Positions 32,277 through 40,654 of a DNA stretch of 64,000 nucleotides are shown here, piece by piece. The stretch comes from a virus: the IMG/VR virus record IMGVR_UViG_3300035181_001402, positions 62,001 through 126,000 of that record; one strand, written 5' to 3'. Position 1 is the stretch's first letter, and every line of letters begins with the position of its first letter. Under the pieces are notes generated by a model. It was not told the origin of the DNA and did not search any database. It saw only the letters and a program-made list of their open reading frames with translations. The translations under genes were made by a program, and so were the position numbers.

Positions 32277-33612
32277 AGCGTTGATTGTTCTTGGGTTGAA
32301 TTATGGTGACGAAGGTAAAGGAACCATCGTTGATTATTTGGCCCGAAAACACAACGCAAAGGTAGTGTGCCGATTTAACGGAGGAGCACAGGCTGGTCAC
32401 AACGTGGTCCTGGAGGATGGTCGGCATCACACCTTCGCTCAGTTCGGGAGCGCCACCTTCGTGCCCGGAGTGAAGACGCACCTCAGCCGGCACATGCTCG
32501 TGAACCCGATCTTCATGCTCTCCGAGGAGAAGCACCTCCGTTCTGTGGGTGTCCTCGACGCCTTCGAGCGGCTGACCATCGAGAGAGAAGCTCTGGTCAC
32601 AACGCCCTACCATGTGACGGCGAACCGCATCCGGGAGATGGCCCGCTCGAACCGCCACGGCTCCTGTGGAATGGGGATCGGCGAGACGGTGAGCAGTCAC
32701 TTGAGCTTCCCGGATCACGACCTTCAAGTCGGAGACCTGGAAGACCGGGCTAAGGTTGGGATCCAGTTGACGAAGGTCCGGGATCGCTACCTCACAGAGC
32801 TGTCTCATCTCCACAGCCCCGAGTGCAAGTCCAGGGACCTCGACTGCATCTGCTCTTTCAAGGCAGAGTGGAACATGCTGTTGAGCAACAGCCTTCACCC
32901 TGTGATCAGGGATTTGCTGAATGGTTTCCGCCAGCTCCCGCTCCAGGTTGTCGGTTCAGCCTATCTCCAGCGCATCATGAAAGAAGGGACCACGATCTTC
33001 GAGGGCGCTCAGGGTGTCCTGCTCGACCAAGACTACGGGTTCCACCCCTACACGACCTGGTCCGACACGACATTCGGCAACGCCCTCAACCTGATCGAAG
33101 GCTTCTCGGGGGACATCAGGAAGATCGGTATCCTCCGGTCCTACATGACCCGGCACGGGGCGGGTCCGTTCGTCACGGAAGGCAAGGGCGTCTTTCTCCC
33201 GACCCCGAAGGTCGAGCACAACGCGCTCAACTCCTGGCAACAGGATTTCAGGTTGGGGGCCTTCGACGCGTTTGCCACCCAATACGCTCTGAGGGTTATT
33301 GGGGGTGTCGACGAGATCGCCATGACGCACTGCGATGTGGCGTGTCTGCGGACGAATGAACCGCACAGGATATGTGTGGACTACCTGGGGGGCCTGGGTG
33401 TTGCATCGGAGTTGAGGGATGTGTCTTGGGTGTCCGATATCCGGGGGCGTTTTGACGACCGAGAGAAAATCTCTTTGAATCTCTCTCAGGCGTGTCCGGT
33501 GTACTTGGAAGAGAAGGTCAACTGGGGAATGTTCATCCCCACGATCGAAGACCTCCTGAAGACGCCGATCACCATCAAGTCGTTCGGCCCCACGGCCAAG
33601 GACAAGCGATAA
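32269..33612 (+). CDS. purA: Adenylosuccinate synthetase-like enzyme (PurA/PurZ superfamily)
   Basis: 447 residues. GLNYGDEGKGTIVDYL holds the GTP loop and catalytic Asp14 (E. coli Asp13); AQAGHNVV gives His44; GSCGMGIGETVSS (about 131) and IFEGAQGVLLDQDYG (about 242) and the end SFGPTAK follow PurA. The Arg-rich GRRRR loop near the IMP site is replaced (DFRLGAFDAF). PurZ, the phage 2-aminoadenine enzyme, has Ser instead of Asp14, so this looks like a divergent PurA acting on IMP, or an unknown substrate. The 5' end is AT-rich like the HNH gene. Confidence 0.85.
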   Translation: MSEALIVLGLNYGDEGKGTIVDYLARKHNAKVVCRFNGGAQAGHNVVLEDGRHHTFAQFGSATFVPGVKTHLSRHMLVNPIFMLSEEKHLRSVGVLDAFERLTIEREALVTTPYHVTANRIREMARSNRHGSCGMGIGETVSSHLSFPDHDLQVGDLEDRAKVGIQLTKVRDRYLTELSHLHSPECKSRDLDCICSFKAEWNMLLSNSLHPVIRDLLNGFRQLPLQVVGSAYLQRIMKEGTTIFEGAQGVLLDQDYGFHPYTTWSDTTFGNALNLIEGFSGDIRKIGILRSYMTRHGAGPFVTEGKGVFLPTPKVEHNALNSWQQDFRLGAFDAFATQYALRVIGGVDEIAMTHCDVACLRTNEPHRICVDYLGGLGVASELRDVSWVSDIRGRFDDREKISLNLSQACPVYLEEKVNWGMFIPTIEDLLKTPITIKSFGPTAKDKR

Positions 33613-34526
33613 TGGACCTCATCACGATTATTCTGCCCCCCACGCGACCACGTCACGCCACCAATGCGTGGGAAGCGCTCATGGCGGATGACGATGGTAA
33701 CCTCGAGGGGGACACCGCAATCTTCACCTTCGACATGAAGGTTGCGGAAGGGGACCTCTGCGACATCTACCGAGGCACCTACAACGGCCGCCCTGCGGCC
33801 CTGAAGGTCTCTCATGGGGTCGACGTCAACGACCTCGTCGAGCACGAGGCGGACGTCATCCGGCACCTCTTCCCCGCAGAAGAGGCGAACGCTGGGTTCC
33901 TCCGCTACCTTTCCAAGCTCAGCTACTCCTTCCACAACGAACGGGAGGGGAAACGGATCAACGTCTTTCCCTGGCTTGGGGAGCACGTCTCCGTCGCGGA
34001 CATCCTGAAGGCCTACCCCGCGGGCATCGAGTACCAGAACATGGTCTGGATGTTCAAGCGCGGGCTGGAAGGCCTCGGGTACGTCCATGAGAAGAACGTC
34101 CTTCACGGAGCGGTCCTCCCTCCGCACTTGCTGATCCATCCGGCCGACCACGGGGCCAAGCTGATCGACTGGTCTTACGCCGTCACCAACGCGAACACAC
34201 GGCGGAACAAGGTTCGGGCCATGTCCGCCCCTTGGCGTAGCTTCTACGCTCCCGAGATTCTCGCCAAGGAGATCCCGACGGCGGCGACGGACATCTACAT
34301 GCTGGCCAAGTGCATGGTCGCCCTGCAAGGCGGGGACGTCACCACGAACGCGATGCCGGATACCACACCGGAGCCCATTCAGAGGTTCTTGAGGGAGTGC
34401 CTGTCTCCCATGCAACACCTCCGGCCGAACAACGCATGGGACCTCGTCGAGAAATTCAACGAGGTACTTCGACGAGTGATCGGCCCGCCGAAGTACTTCA
34501 AGTTCGAGATGCCCCCCAAGGTGTGA
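33612..34526 (+). CDS. Protein kinase-fold protein lacking catalytic residues
   Basis: 304 residues; ATG 33612 overlaps the purA stop. Kinase-like order is visible: RPAALKVSHG (Lys), then VLHGAVLPPHLL (about 163) where HRDLKPxN is expected, and LIDWSYAV (about 184) in place of DFG. The catalytic Asp, Lys and Asn of the loop are absent, so it is probably a pseudokinase or uses another chemistry. Near the N-terminus, NAWEALMADDDGN (residues 18-30) matches the common tail motif, here at the wrong end. No membrane segment. Confidence 0.72.
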   Translation: MDLITIILPPTRPRHATNAWEALMADDDGNLEGDTAIFTFDMKVAEGDLCDIYRGTYNGRPAALKVSHGVDVNDLVEHEADVIRHLFPAEEANAGFLRYLSKLSYSFHNEREGKRINVFPWLGEHVSVADILKAYPAGIEYQNMVWMFKRGLEGLGYVHEKNVLHGAVLPPHLLIHPADHGAKLIDWSYAVTNANTRRNKVRAMSAPWRSFYAPEILAKEIPTAATDIYMLAKCMVALQGGDVTTNAMPDTTPEPIQRFLRECLSPMQHLRPNNAWDLVEKFNEVLRRVIGPPKYFKFEMPPKV

Positions 34527-34528
34527 CC

Positions 34529-34705
34529 ATGAATCTGCAAAGAAACACTCCCGTCCTGTTCGTGATGACCCTCGTGGCCCTTCTCCTGTGGGGAAGCGGA
34601 GTGGATCATCACCTCATCGCCTGCTTCCTCTTCGGGGCGGCCACCTTCTCGACCCTCGACCACCTCTTCACCTGGGTGCGGGGGAAGGCTGTGGAAGGGA
34701 AGTAG
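34529..34705 (+). CDS. Small membrane protein
   Basis: 58 residues with two hydrophobic segments (TPVLFVMTLVALLLWG and LIACFLFGAATF) and a basic end (VRGKAVEGK). Probably inner membrane. Coupled to the kinase-fold gene. Confidence 0.65.
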   Translation: MNLQRNTPVLFVMTLVALLLWGSGVDHHLIACFLFGAATFSTLDHLFTWVRGKAVEGK

Positions 34706-34713
34706 GGAGTCCC

Positions 34714-34998
34714 ATGTTCAAGTTCAACGGAGGCAGGGGCGCAACGATCTGTGACTTTTGCCGGACCATGTTGACCAGCGGGACTCGACAGATCCGACCC
34801 TTCCTCACGGTCAAAATGGCGGAGGGGTCCGAGGAGCATCTTGCTCTGATCCACCTGTGTGACGCACAGTGCTTGTCCAAGAAGATCGCCGTCGTGGAAA
34901 AGCAGACCGCAGAGGGTTGGGGAGATGACCGCGATTTCGGAGCTGAGAACCTGCAACTCCTGATCGCCGCTCAGGGACCGAAGCCCGAATCTCCTTGA
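34714..34998 (+). CDS. Small zinc-site protein
   Basis: 94 residues: MFKFNGGRGATICDFCR, then an HLCDAQCLSKKIA segment that may complete a zinc site. Function unknown. Confidence 0.65.
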   Translation: MFKFNGGRGATICDFCRTMLTSGTRQIRPFLTVKMAEGSEEHLALIHLCDAQCLSKKIAVVEKQTAEGWGDDRDFGAENLQLLIAAQGPKPESP

Positions 34999-35009
34999 TT
35001 CTTCTTGTT

Positions 35010-35034
35010 GAGCCTCTCGATGTGGAGGCTCAAC
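35010..35034 (+). repeat. 10-bp inverted repeat next to the endolysin start
   Basis: GTTGAGCCTC and GAGGCTCAAC flank an 8-base loop directly before the ATG at 35035. A hairpin here could limit access to the start codon. Confidence 0.6.
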
Positions 35035-36159
35035 ATGGCGAAGATCGAAGACATCGGGTGGGGATCCTACAAGGGCTACGAGGGACCCTTCTTTCGAGGG
35101 TCCGTTCCCTATACCCTTCCGGCCGACCCGTCGAGCATGGACAAGGTCATGGCGGTGATCACAGCGACCGAAGGCGGACGCTACGATGCCATGAACCTCT
35201 ACGACCGGATGATCTGCACAGCAGGGATCATTCAGTGGGGCGAGGCGGGCCAGTACAGCGTCTCCGATATGCTCGGGGCCATCGTTGACCAGGCAGGGGG
35301 CTTCCCGAAGCCTTTCCAGACTCAGCTCTCCAACGCCGGCATCAACTTCGAGAAGAATGCCAAGGGCCGCTGGAGGTTCTTCTTCCGTGACTTCCGAGGT
35401 GAGGTCGACCGGCTCGATGAGCAGAAGCAGCTCTTCTTGCTCCGCTCGAACGGCTTGAAGGGAACTTGGGACGAGGGCTCAAAGGAGTATGCCAAGAGCT
35501 GGGCGGCAGCCATTGCAAACACCCTGGCACTCCCCGAGGCGCAGAAGGTCCAAGTAGCCTTCACGGTCCCGAAGCTCATGGGCTTCGTCACGCCGGAAGC
35601 CCACGCCATTCTATGGGGGGGTTCTCTCTCGACGGAGGCTTCTTCCATGTCTTCAGGCTGGATCGGGGCTCTCCGTTCGGCCTACCTTTCCTTTGCCGCC
35701 AATCTCCCCACCGTCGCAAGCAACCAGCTCAAGATCGCCGTCGCGAAGTCGAAGGCTCCGAAGTGGTCCTCGGACTGGTGCATCGACATCTTGAAGCAGC
35801 TCACGTTTGGGCCGCAGATCACAATCTACCCGGTTCGCTACAACGGGATCCGGCCGCTCATCGAGCGGATCTACGGTGTGGACCTGCCCGACTTCGCAGC
35901 GGATCTCCGGGCTTGGAGCGCGAAGCTGGGGATCGACCCTACAGACTCGATGCCTCCTTTCCTGACCCCGAAAGAGGTTCAGACGGAGCTGATCGCAGAG
36001 GGCTATGACCTCGGACCGGCGGGAGCTGATGGGCGGATCGGGATCAAGACCACGGATGCCCTGTTCGCTTTCCAGGGGGTCCACGGGCTCAAGGTCGACG
36101 GGATCATCGGACCCATGACCCGGAAGGCGCTTCTGGCCGAGTGGCAGATGAGGAACTAG
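35035..36159 (+). CDS. Endolysin-like protein with peptidoglycan-binding domain
   Basis: 374 residues. The N-terminal half (MDKVMAVITATEGGRYDAM, MICTAGIIQWGEAGQ) resembles phage lysozyme-like cell-wall enzymes with a Glu in ATEGG. The C-terminal 70 residues form a PG_binding_1 repeat (TPKEVQTELIAEGYDLGP, GRIGIKTTDALFAFQ, VDGIIGPMTRKALL). No signal peptide. It could be the lysis enzyme or be carried in the virion. Confidence 0.82.
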   Translation: MAKIEDIGWGSYKGYEGPFFRGSVPYTLPADPSSMDKVMAVITATEGGRYDAMNLYDRMICTAGIIQWGEAGQYSVSDMLGAIVDQAGGFPKPFQTQLSNAGINFEKNAKGRWRFFFRDFRGEVDRLDEQKQLFLLRSNGLKGTWDEGSKEYAKSWAAAIANTLALPEAQKVQVAFTVPKLMGFVTPEAHAILWGGSLSTEASSMSSGWIGALRSAYLSFAANLPTVASNQLKIAVAKSKAPKWSSDWCIDILKQLTFGPQITIYPVRYNGIRPLIERIYGVDLPDFAADLRAWSAKLGIDPTDSMPPFLTPKEVQTELIAEGYDLGPAGADGRIGIKTTDALFAFQGVHGLKVDGIIGPMTRKALLAEWQMRN

Positions 36160-36370
36160 ACGGGCCGCCAAAACCTGCGTCGAGGGATGCAGGAAGGGGC
36201 TTGTTTCTGCCAGGGCCCGCGATTGATCCTGTAGAGGAAACCCCCAGAAGCAGGGTCAAGTTTGCGCTCGACCTGGCAGCTTCGCATACACGTTGCTGCC
36301 CCAGCGGAACCTGTAGCCCCAAGTCTGTAGATGTGGGAGATGGGGTGCATCTCCCACATCTACACCGACA
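36160..36370. other. Intergenic gap between convergent cell-wall genes
   Basis: About 210 bases without a supported gene. It contains a 17-bp inverted repeat at 36326-36364 that probably ends transcription from one or both sides. No RNA gene could be recognised. Confidence 0.5.
36326..36364. terminator. 17-bp perfect inverted repeat between convergent genes
   Basis: The arms 36326-36342 and 36348-36364 are exact complements (TGTAGATGTGGGAGATG) with a 5-base loop. Position between convergent genes suggests a bidirectional terminator, though no long T-run is present. Confidence 0.6.
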
Positions 36371-37069
36371 TCAGAGCATCGAGATCGTCGGGATGGTCAT
36401 CGACTCGACCGGCTCTGCGGGAGCCTCCGGCTTCAGGATGTCCGCGGTCGTGAAGCTCGGGATGTGCGTCCCGAACCAGCGGACAGCAACCCCCATGCGG
36501 AGCTGGCTCTCCTTGGAGCCTCCATCGCACGAGCCGCTCGCATAGGCCCGGAGACCCTCCAGTGTGCCGAGACGCGAGCACGAAGCCACGGACGACTTCA
36601 TCAAGTGGTGCGCAGCTCGGAAGCACTTCTTCCGATCCGCAAGCAGCTCGTCAGCCGTCCAGCCAACCTGGACATCAGCGGCATCATCGTAGGGAGAAGC
36701 CCATCGACTCAGGGTCTTGTTCCAGTCCCTCGTTCGCCCCTTGCCCACGTTGATCTGCATCAAGCAGACGCTCTTCCCACCATCGCCTCGAAGGATGCCA
36801 TTGTCCACCTTCACAGCGAAACGACCCGACTCGAAGTAGGCCCCTCCGAGCATTGCCGCCGCCGTGCGGACCAAGCCGTGATCAGAGCCCTTCGTCGATG
36901 CGCTGTAGAACGAGGGCTCGCTCATGACCACTTCAGCAAGGTCTTGGGCGGTCTGCTCATACCGTGCCTGGGTTTGCTCGGGAGTTTCGAGACCTCCCCC
37001 ATATTGGGTGTGACCCGGCGGAGCCTTGGCCACCAAGAACGCCAGGATCCAAGAAACAAGAAACTTCAC
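36371..37069 (-). CDS. Lytic transglycosylase-like secreted protein
   Basis: 232 residues from GTG 37069, which has a strong AGGAGG 6 bases upstream. The N-terminus is a signal peptide (KFLVSWILAFLVAKA). GGAYFESGRF with a likely catalytic Glu, SVCLMQINVGKG and GLRAYASGSCDGG follow the SLT-type transglycosylase order. It should cleave peptidoglycan glycan strands in the periplasm. A GGTGTAGA box near 37116 gives a leadered mRNA, unlike most genes here. Confidence 0.78.
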   Translation of the reverse strand: MKFLVSWILAFLVAKAPPGHTQYGGGLETPEQTQARYEQTAQDLAEVVMSEPSFYSASTKGSDHGLVRTAAAMLGGAYFESGRFAVKVDNGILRGDGGKSVCLMQINVGKGRTRDWNKTLSRWASPYDDAADVQVGWTADELLADRKKCFRAAHHLMKSSVASCSRLGTLEGLRAYASGSCDGGSKESQLRMGVAVRWFGTHIPSFTTADILKPEAPAEPVESMTIPTISML

Positions 37070-37153
37070 AATCAACCTCCTGAAAGCCTGCCCCAAAAAG
37101 AGCAGGGCTGGCCTTTCTACACCAGATAAAGTCGAAATCAAGAGAAATCGACC

Positions 37154-37201
37154 AAATTATGAGCCTTTTGGGGGTGTTGATCCCCAAAAGGCTCATAATT
37201 T
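37154..37201. repeat. 20-bp perfect inverted repeat
   Basis: AAATTATGAGCCTTTTGGGG (37154-37173) and its exact complement (37182-37201) enclose an 8-base loop. It lies between divergent genes, beside their promoters, and may be an operator for both. Confidence 0.85.
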
Positions 37202-37235
37202 CTAGAACGCCTTCACTTCTGGTGTAGACGCCTTC

Positions 37236-37751
37236 GTGCCCATCGACTCAAAGAAGCTCAAGGCGATTCACGAGATGTTCCTGAGCAAGTCTCCGGACTC
37301 GACTCAAGAACATCTCTATGCAGCATACCCCAAAGCACGAGGGTTCTCCCACAACGAACGTGATCTGTCGATTCTGGACGCCACCATCATTTTGGGGCTA
37401 GCCCAAACGTGGCCCGAAAACGAAGAGGAACCGAACCAGGTGTTCTTCTTGGTTCGGTCCGCAGACGAGCTGGTCTGGTGTCTGAAAAGGCTCAAGGAGA
37501 TTGCCAAAGGCTTCTTCGAGCGCCTCAAGAAGATGCCCAGTCAGAAGGAGGCCAAGGTGAAAGCTGCAAAGCTCATCGCCTCTTTCTTCAACAACCTTCG
37601 TATCGGGATCTCCACGCAGTTTGACGAGCCCCCGGCCCACTGGGTGTCCTACAGCTACCTCGCATCCGATCCTGTCCCGACCTGGATGCGTGACAAGCTT
37701 ATCTCCGTGCCTGTTGCAGTGGACATGTTCGCCGGAGTCGAGGAACAGTGA
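37236..37751 (+). CDS. Helical protein, unrecognised
   Basis: 171 residues from GTG 37236, 7 bases after a GGTGTAGA box. Mostly helical and basic in the middle (KEIAKGFFERLKKMPSQK). The end VPVAVDMFAGVEEQ is not the common tail. Function unknown. Confidence 0.7.
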   Translation: MPIDSKKLKAIHEMFLSKSPDSTQEHLYAAYPKARGFSHNERDLSILDATIILGLAQTWPENEEEPNQVFFLVRSADELVWCLKRLKEIAKGFFERLKKMPSQKEAKVKAAKLIASFFNNLRIGISTQFDEPPAHWVSYSYLASDPVPTWMRDKLISVPVAVDMFAGVEEQ

Positions 37752-37842
37752 GTCTATCTGGAGAGGAGACTTTCAAGTTTCCGTCTAGTACGTGATCTAA
37801 CATACTAGAAGCTACCTGTCGAAGTCGGTGTAACCTCTCCCC

Positions 37843-38676
37843 ATGTACGACGATGCCTCGCTGGACGATTACTGGGCCGTGCTGCGGCCCGAGCCGCAGA
37901 GGCGAACCCCTGAGCCCATGCCGTCCCCTGTGATCTCCCTTGAGACCGCGACCGAATGGGCCAAGACCCTCGGCTCGCCGGGTCACACCCCTCTCATGGT
38001 TGTCCCGGGCACACCGATGGAGCGATGCCTGACTTTTCGAGCAGTGGCCCGAATCGGGGGGATCACCCATTTTGAGTGCGACCCGGAAAACGACGCCTGG
38101 TTGGAGGTGGGCCTCGACACGACCATAGCAGCGCTCGTCTCCTGTCAGGACCTCGATCTGGAGGGCACCATCCGAACGATGGCCGACACGACCCACTACC
38201 TGGAGCACGATGTGTTCCGGCTCCTCTGGGAAATCAGGTTCTTGCGTCGAGAGAACTCGGTTCAAGCTGAGGAGCTGTTCGATATCTTTCGACGGTGGAT
38301 CCGTGATGCACACCTCCGAGAGCATGAGGTACAGAGGCTCCGGGCCCTCGGAGTCTCGAAGTTTCGCACATCCTTCCGAGAGAAAGTGGAAGTGCTGTGC
38401 TTCCTCCGCACCCTCGCCTCTCAGAATGAGATCCAGAGCAGCTTGGTTCTGGCCTTCAATGGGTTGGACCAGGCCATTCAAGCGGAGAACAAGGATGCTC
38501 TTCGCCAGCTCGTGTCTCTCGCCTCTGAAGTCCGACGATGGGCGCTGATCACCCATTGCCCGATCGGCATACTCCTTGGATTCTCGACGACTCGAAGCGA
38601 TACCGCAAAACTCCGCAAGCTCAATCAAAACCTCACCGCCGAATTGGAGGCCGGGCTCGCCTGGTCCAAGTCATGA
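37843..38676 (+). CDS. Unknown with N-terminal DDYW peptide
   Basis: 277 residues. It begins MYDDASLDDYWAVLRPEPQ, a short acidic YW peptide followed by a Pro-rich linker (RTPEPMPSPV), then a mostly helical body. The N-terminal peptide resembles those of the 43215 and 59482 proteins. GGTGTAAC lies 8 bases before the ATG. Confidence 0.72.
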   Translation: MYDDASLDDYWAVLRPEPQRRTPEPMPSPVISLETATEWAKTLGSPGHTPLMVVPGTPMERCLTFRAVARIGGITHFECDPENDAWLEVGLDTTIAALVSCQDLDLEGTIRTMADTTHYLEHDVFRLLWEIRFLRRENSVQAEELFDIFRRWIRDAHLREHEVQRLRALGVSKFRTSFREKVEVLCFLRTLASQNEIQSSLVLAFNGLDQAIQAENKDALRQLVSLASEVRRWALITHCPIGILLGFSTTRSDTAKLRKLNQNLTAELEAGLAWSKS

Positions 38677-39185
38677 TCCGGATCAACTTCACATGTGATG
38701 TCGTCGAACTCGAACCTCTCGACGTTGATGAAGGGGACGAAGACCTCCTCATGCTCGTCGCCACGGCCACAACCCCCATCGGGGGGAATGACCATGTGCA
38801 GCATCAGTTCGCAGCAACGGGGGAATGGGACGACATTCCGATTGCAGCGGGAGCCCGCTCGACGGGGGGACTGGTCTATCGAGAGAGACAAGCCACTCAG
38901 CCGGGGAAGTATCAAATCCGCTCGGCGGTCCGCAATGGGAAAGAATCGCATCGGAATTTCGACCTATCCATCGAACACACGGGGGGCCGAAATCTCAAGC
39001 TCACGATCGAGCCTGGGAGCACCCCTGCGTTCTGGATCATGGGCAACTTCGATCCTGTCAAGACCGGCGCAGATCGTACGACCATCCACATCGAAAACGG
39101 CCAAGTCACGTCGATCGACACGGGGAAGCCGAACGATCAGCGTCGTCCGACGGCCTGGGAGAAGATGGACGACGACGACATCTAG
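38673..39185 (+). CDS. Unknown with C-terminal acidic tail
   Basis: 170 residues; ATG 38673 overlaps the previous stop (ATGA). The body is beta-rich (MIRINFTCDVVELEPL, TPAFWIMGNFDPVK). The end RRPTAWEKMDDDDI is a clear example of the common tail. Function unknown. Confidence 0.75.
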   Translation: MIRINFTCDVVELEPLDVDEGDEDLLMLVATATTPIGGNDHVQHQFAATGEWDDIPIAAGARSTGGLVYRERQATQPGKYQIRSAVRNGKESHRNFDLSIEHTGGRNLKLTIEPGSTPAFWIMGNFDPVKTGADRTTIHIENGQVTSIDTGKPNDQRRPTAWEKMDDDDI

Positions 39186-39206
39186 CTCTTGGTGTCCATA
39201 TAAGGG

Positions 39207-39812
39207 ATGCCCCATCAGCTAGACCCCCAAAGCGGCATGGGGATGAGCCCTCCGCGCTGCCTCATCTGCCGGGCCATCTTCAACCCCAACGAGCCGTACA
39301 CCTCGTGTGACCACATCTCGGTTGAGGACCTGTTCAAGAACCCCAAGGTTCAGACCATCTACGACATCGACATGGACGAGAAACCCGTGGGCATGGGTCT
39401 CTCGGGTGAGCGCTTCGACTTGAAGTGCCCCGACTGCGCGAAGACATTCATGCAGCTCCGAAAGTCCATGCACGGGCTCTTCTACGGGTGCCCTTCCTAC
39501 CCCGCGTGCAAGGGCACTCACGGGGCCAATGCAGACGGCGCTCCGAAAGGTATCCCTGGGGATCTCGCGACCCGTCAAGCCCGCACTGCGGTCCACCTGG
39601 TCTTCGACCGTATCTGGAACCAGCCCGGCTCCAATCTGAGCCGAATCCAGGCCTACACCTGGATGGCTGAGACCATGGGCATCCTCCCCACAGAGGCCCA
39701 CATCGCCCGATTCTCCATCGAGATGTGCGGAAAGCTTGCCATCTTGGTGCGAGAACACTTCGGGGTCACGAACGCGTGGGAAGCAATCCTCGACGACTCC
39801 ATTGGGGAGTGA
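39207..39812 (+). CDS. Topoisomerase-type zinc-finger protein with tail
   Basis: 201 residues. CLICRAIFNPNEPYTSC opens the protein; CPDCAKTFMQLRKSM with GLFYGCPSYPACKG forms a zf-C4 topoisomerase finger, followed by a helical domain (RTAVHLVFDRIWNQ). It probably binds single-stranded DNA or RNA. The end TNAWEAILDDSIGE is the common tail. CATATAAG just before the ATG is a possible -10. Confidence 0.82.
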   Translation: MPHQLDPQSGMGMSPPRCLICRAIFNPNEPYTSCDHISVEDLFKNPKVQTIYDIDMDEKPVGMGLSGERFDLKCPDCAKTFMQLRKSMHGLFYGCPSYPACKGTHGANADGAPKGIPGDLATRQARTAVHLVFDRIWNQPGSNLSRIQAYTWMAETMGILPTEAHIARFSIEMCGKLAILVREHFGVTNAWEAILDDSIGE

Positions 39813-39816
39813 CGCG

Positions 39817-40104
39817 ATGAAACGCTACCCTGAAGGATGGGTCCCCAAACAGCGTTTGCCGGGGGTTCAGTTGAGGATGAACCAGATAGCTATCACCCAC
39901 AGGATGAAGCTGTCTTGCCCTGTCTGCGAGCGTGGGCCCATGAGGCTTATCGACGGTCCCTACGGCCGCTTCTACGGCTGCAAGCACTGGCCGGACTGCG
40001 TGTCTCGGATTGCGGCCGAGTATGACGGAACGCCGAAGTACCAGAAAAAGAAGCTGCCCCCGAAGTCCTTTGAGGAACAGCTTCTCACGGACGACTTTGA
40101 CTAG
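39817..40104 (+). CDS. Small topoisomerase-type zinc finger with tail
   Basis: 95 residues with CPVCERGPMRLIDGPYG and RFYGCKHWPDC, a single zf-C4 topoisomerase finger, a Lys/Pro linker and the end SFEEQLLTDDFD. It is coupled to a larger finger protein of the same type. Its TAG stop overlaps the TAG of the opposing kinase gene in CTAG. Confidence 0.82.
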   Translation: MKRYPEGWVPKQRLPGVQLRMNQIAITHRMKLSCPVCERGPMRLIDGPYGRFYGCKHWPDCVSRIAAEYDGTPKYQKKKLPPKSFEEQLLTDDFD

Positions 40105-40570
40105 TCGTTGGTGATCGTCTCGACCGTCCAGTAGGGCGGGAGGGGCTCGGCGACCCGAGCGGGAGGGGCTCGGCGACCCGAGCGGCCATGGCCTGGACGA
40201 CGTCCAGGGGAGTCCCGTGCAGGTTCCGAGCTGCCGCCTTCTCGACGGAGCACTCGATGCGCAGGATGGCCGCTTCGTACCCGAAGGCCGAAGCCGCGAG
40301 CATGTAGGGCGAAATCTCGGAGGCGCACGTATTCGTGTTGTCCACGATGATGAGCGCCTTGTCCGCTTCCAGAGCGCGGAGGAACGAGCGGAAGCACGCC
40401 CCGTGAGCCTCTCCGAGCTTGGACAGATCGTGTTCGTACACGCCTGCCTCGTTGATGAACGAATCGTCCGTGGAGACGATGACGGACTGGGGGACGCCAT
40501 CGATCAACTTCTTGGCGATCGTGGACTTCCCCACCCCAGACGGACCTTGCAGAACGATAACCTTCGGCAT
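40101..40570 (-). CDS. P-loop nucleotide/polynucleotide kinase-like, frame broken by a 23-bp duplication
   Basis: The product starts MPKVIVLQGPSGVGKST (Walker A at about 9-16) and has IVSTDDSFINEAGVY, IIVDNTNTCASEI and IECSVEKAAARNLHG, the order of T4 Pnk-like and AAA_33 kinases. Without one copy of the 23-base tandem repeat at 40136-40181 it would end AEPLPPYWTVETITND at 40101. As it stands the frame is shifted and runs to 40085. The duplication is either very recent or an assembly error. Confidence 0.78.
40136..40181. repeat. Exact 23-bp tandem duplication
   Basis: Bases 40136-40158 and 40159-40181 are identical. The insertion shifts the kinase frame near its 3' end. Confidence 0.95.
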
Positions 40571-40577
40571 GTGTACC

Positions 40578-40605
40578 TCTACACAGGAAGCCCGAGGAGG
40601 ATCAA
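40578..40605 (-). promoter_or_regulatory. TTGATC-N16-TGTAGA promoter for kinase gene
   Basis: 16-base spacing on the minus strand; ATG 40570 is 7 bases after the -10 box. It is back to back with the plus promoter at 40621. Confidence 0.75.
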
Positions 40606-40620
40606 CCAGATTTTCCCTGG

Positions 40621-40648
40621 TTGATCCTCTGCCTGGTGTTTTTGTAGG
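40621..40648 (+). promoter_or_regulatory. TTGATC-N16-TGTAGG promoter for 40655 operon
   Basis: 16-base spacing; ATG 6 bases after the -10 box. Confidence 0.75.
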
Positions 40649-40654
40649 AAGGTC

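Noticed and set aside
32269-33612. PurZ of the 2-aminoadenine (Z) pathway
   Set aside because: The diagnostic Ser in place of the first catalytic Asp is absent (GDEGKG is intact) and no DatZ or MazZ was seen here.
36156-36350. A minus-strand gene starting at 36350 after a GGTGTAG box
   Set aside because: The apparent promoter is part of the 17-bp palindrome and the predicted protein is Arg/Pro-rich and shadow-like.
36141-36545. A plus-strand frame across the convergent gap
   Set aside because: Most of it is antisense to the transglycosylase gene and has no start signal.
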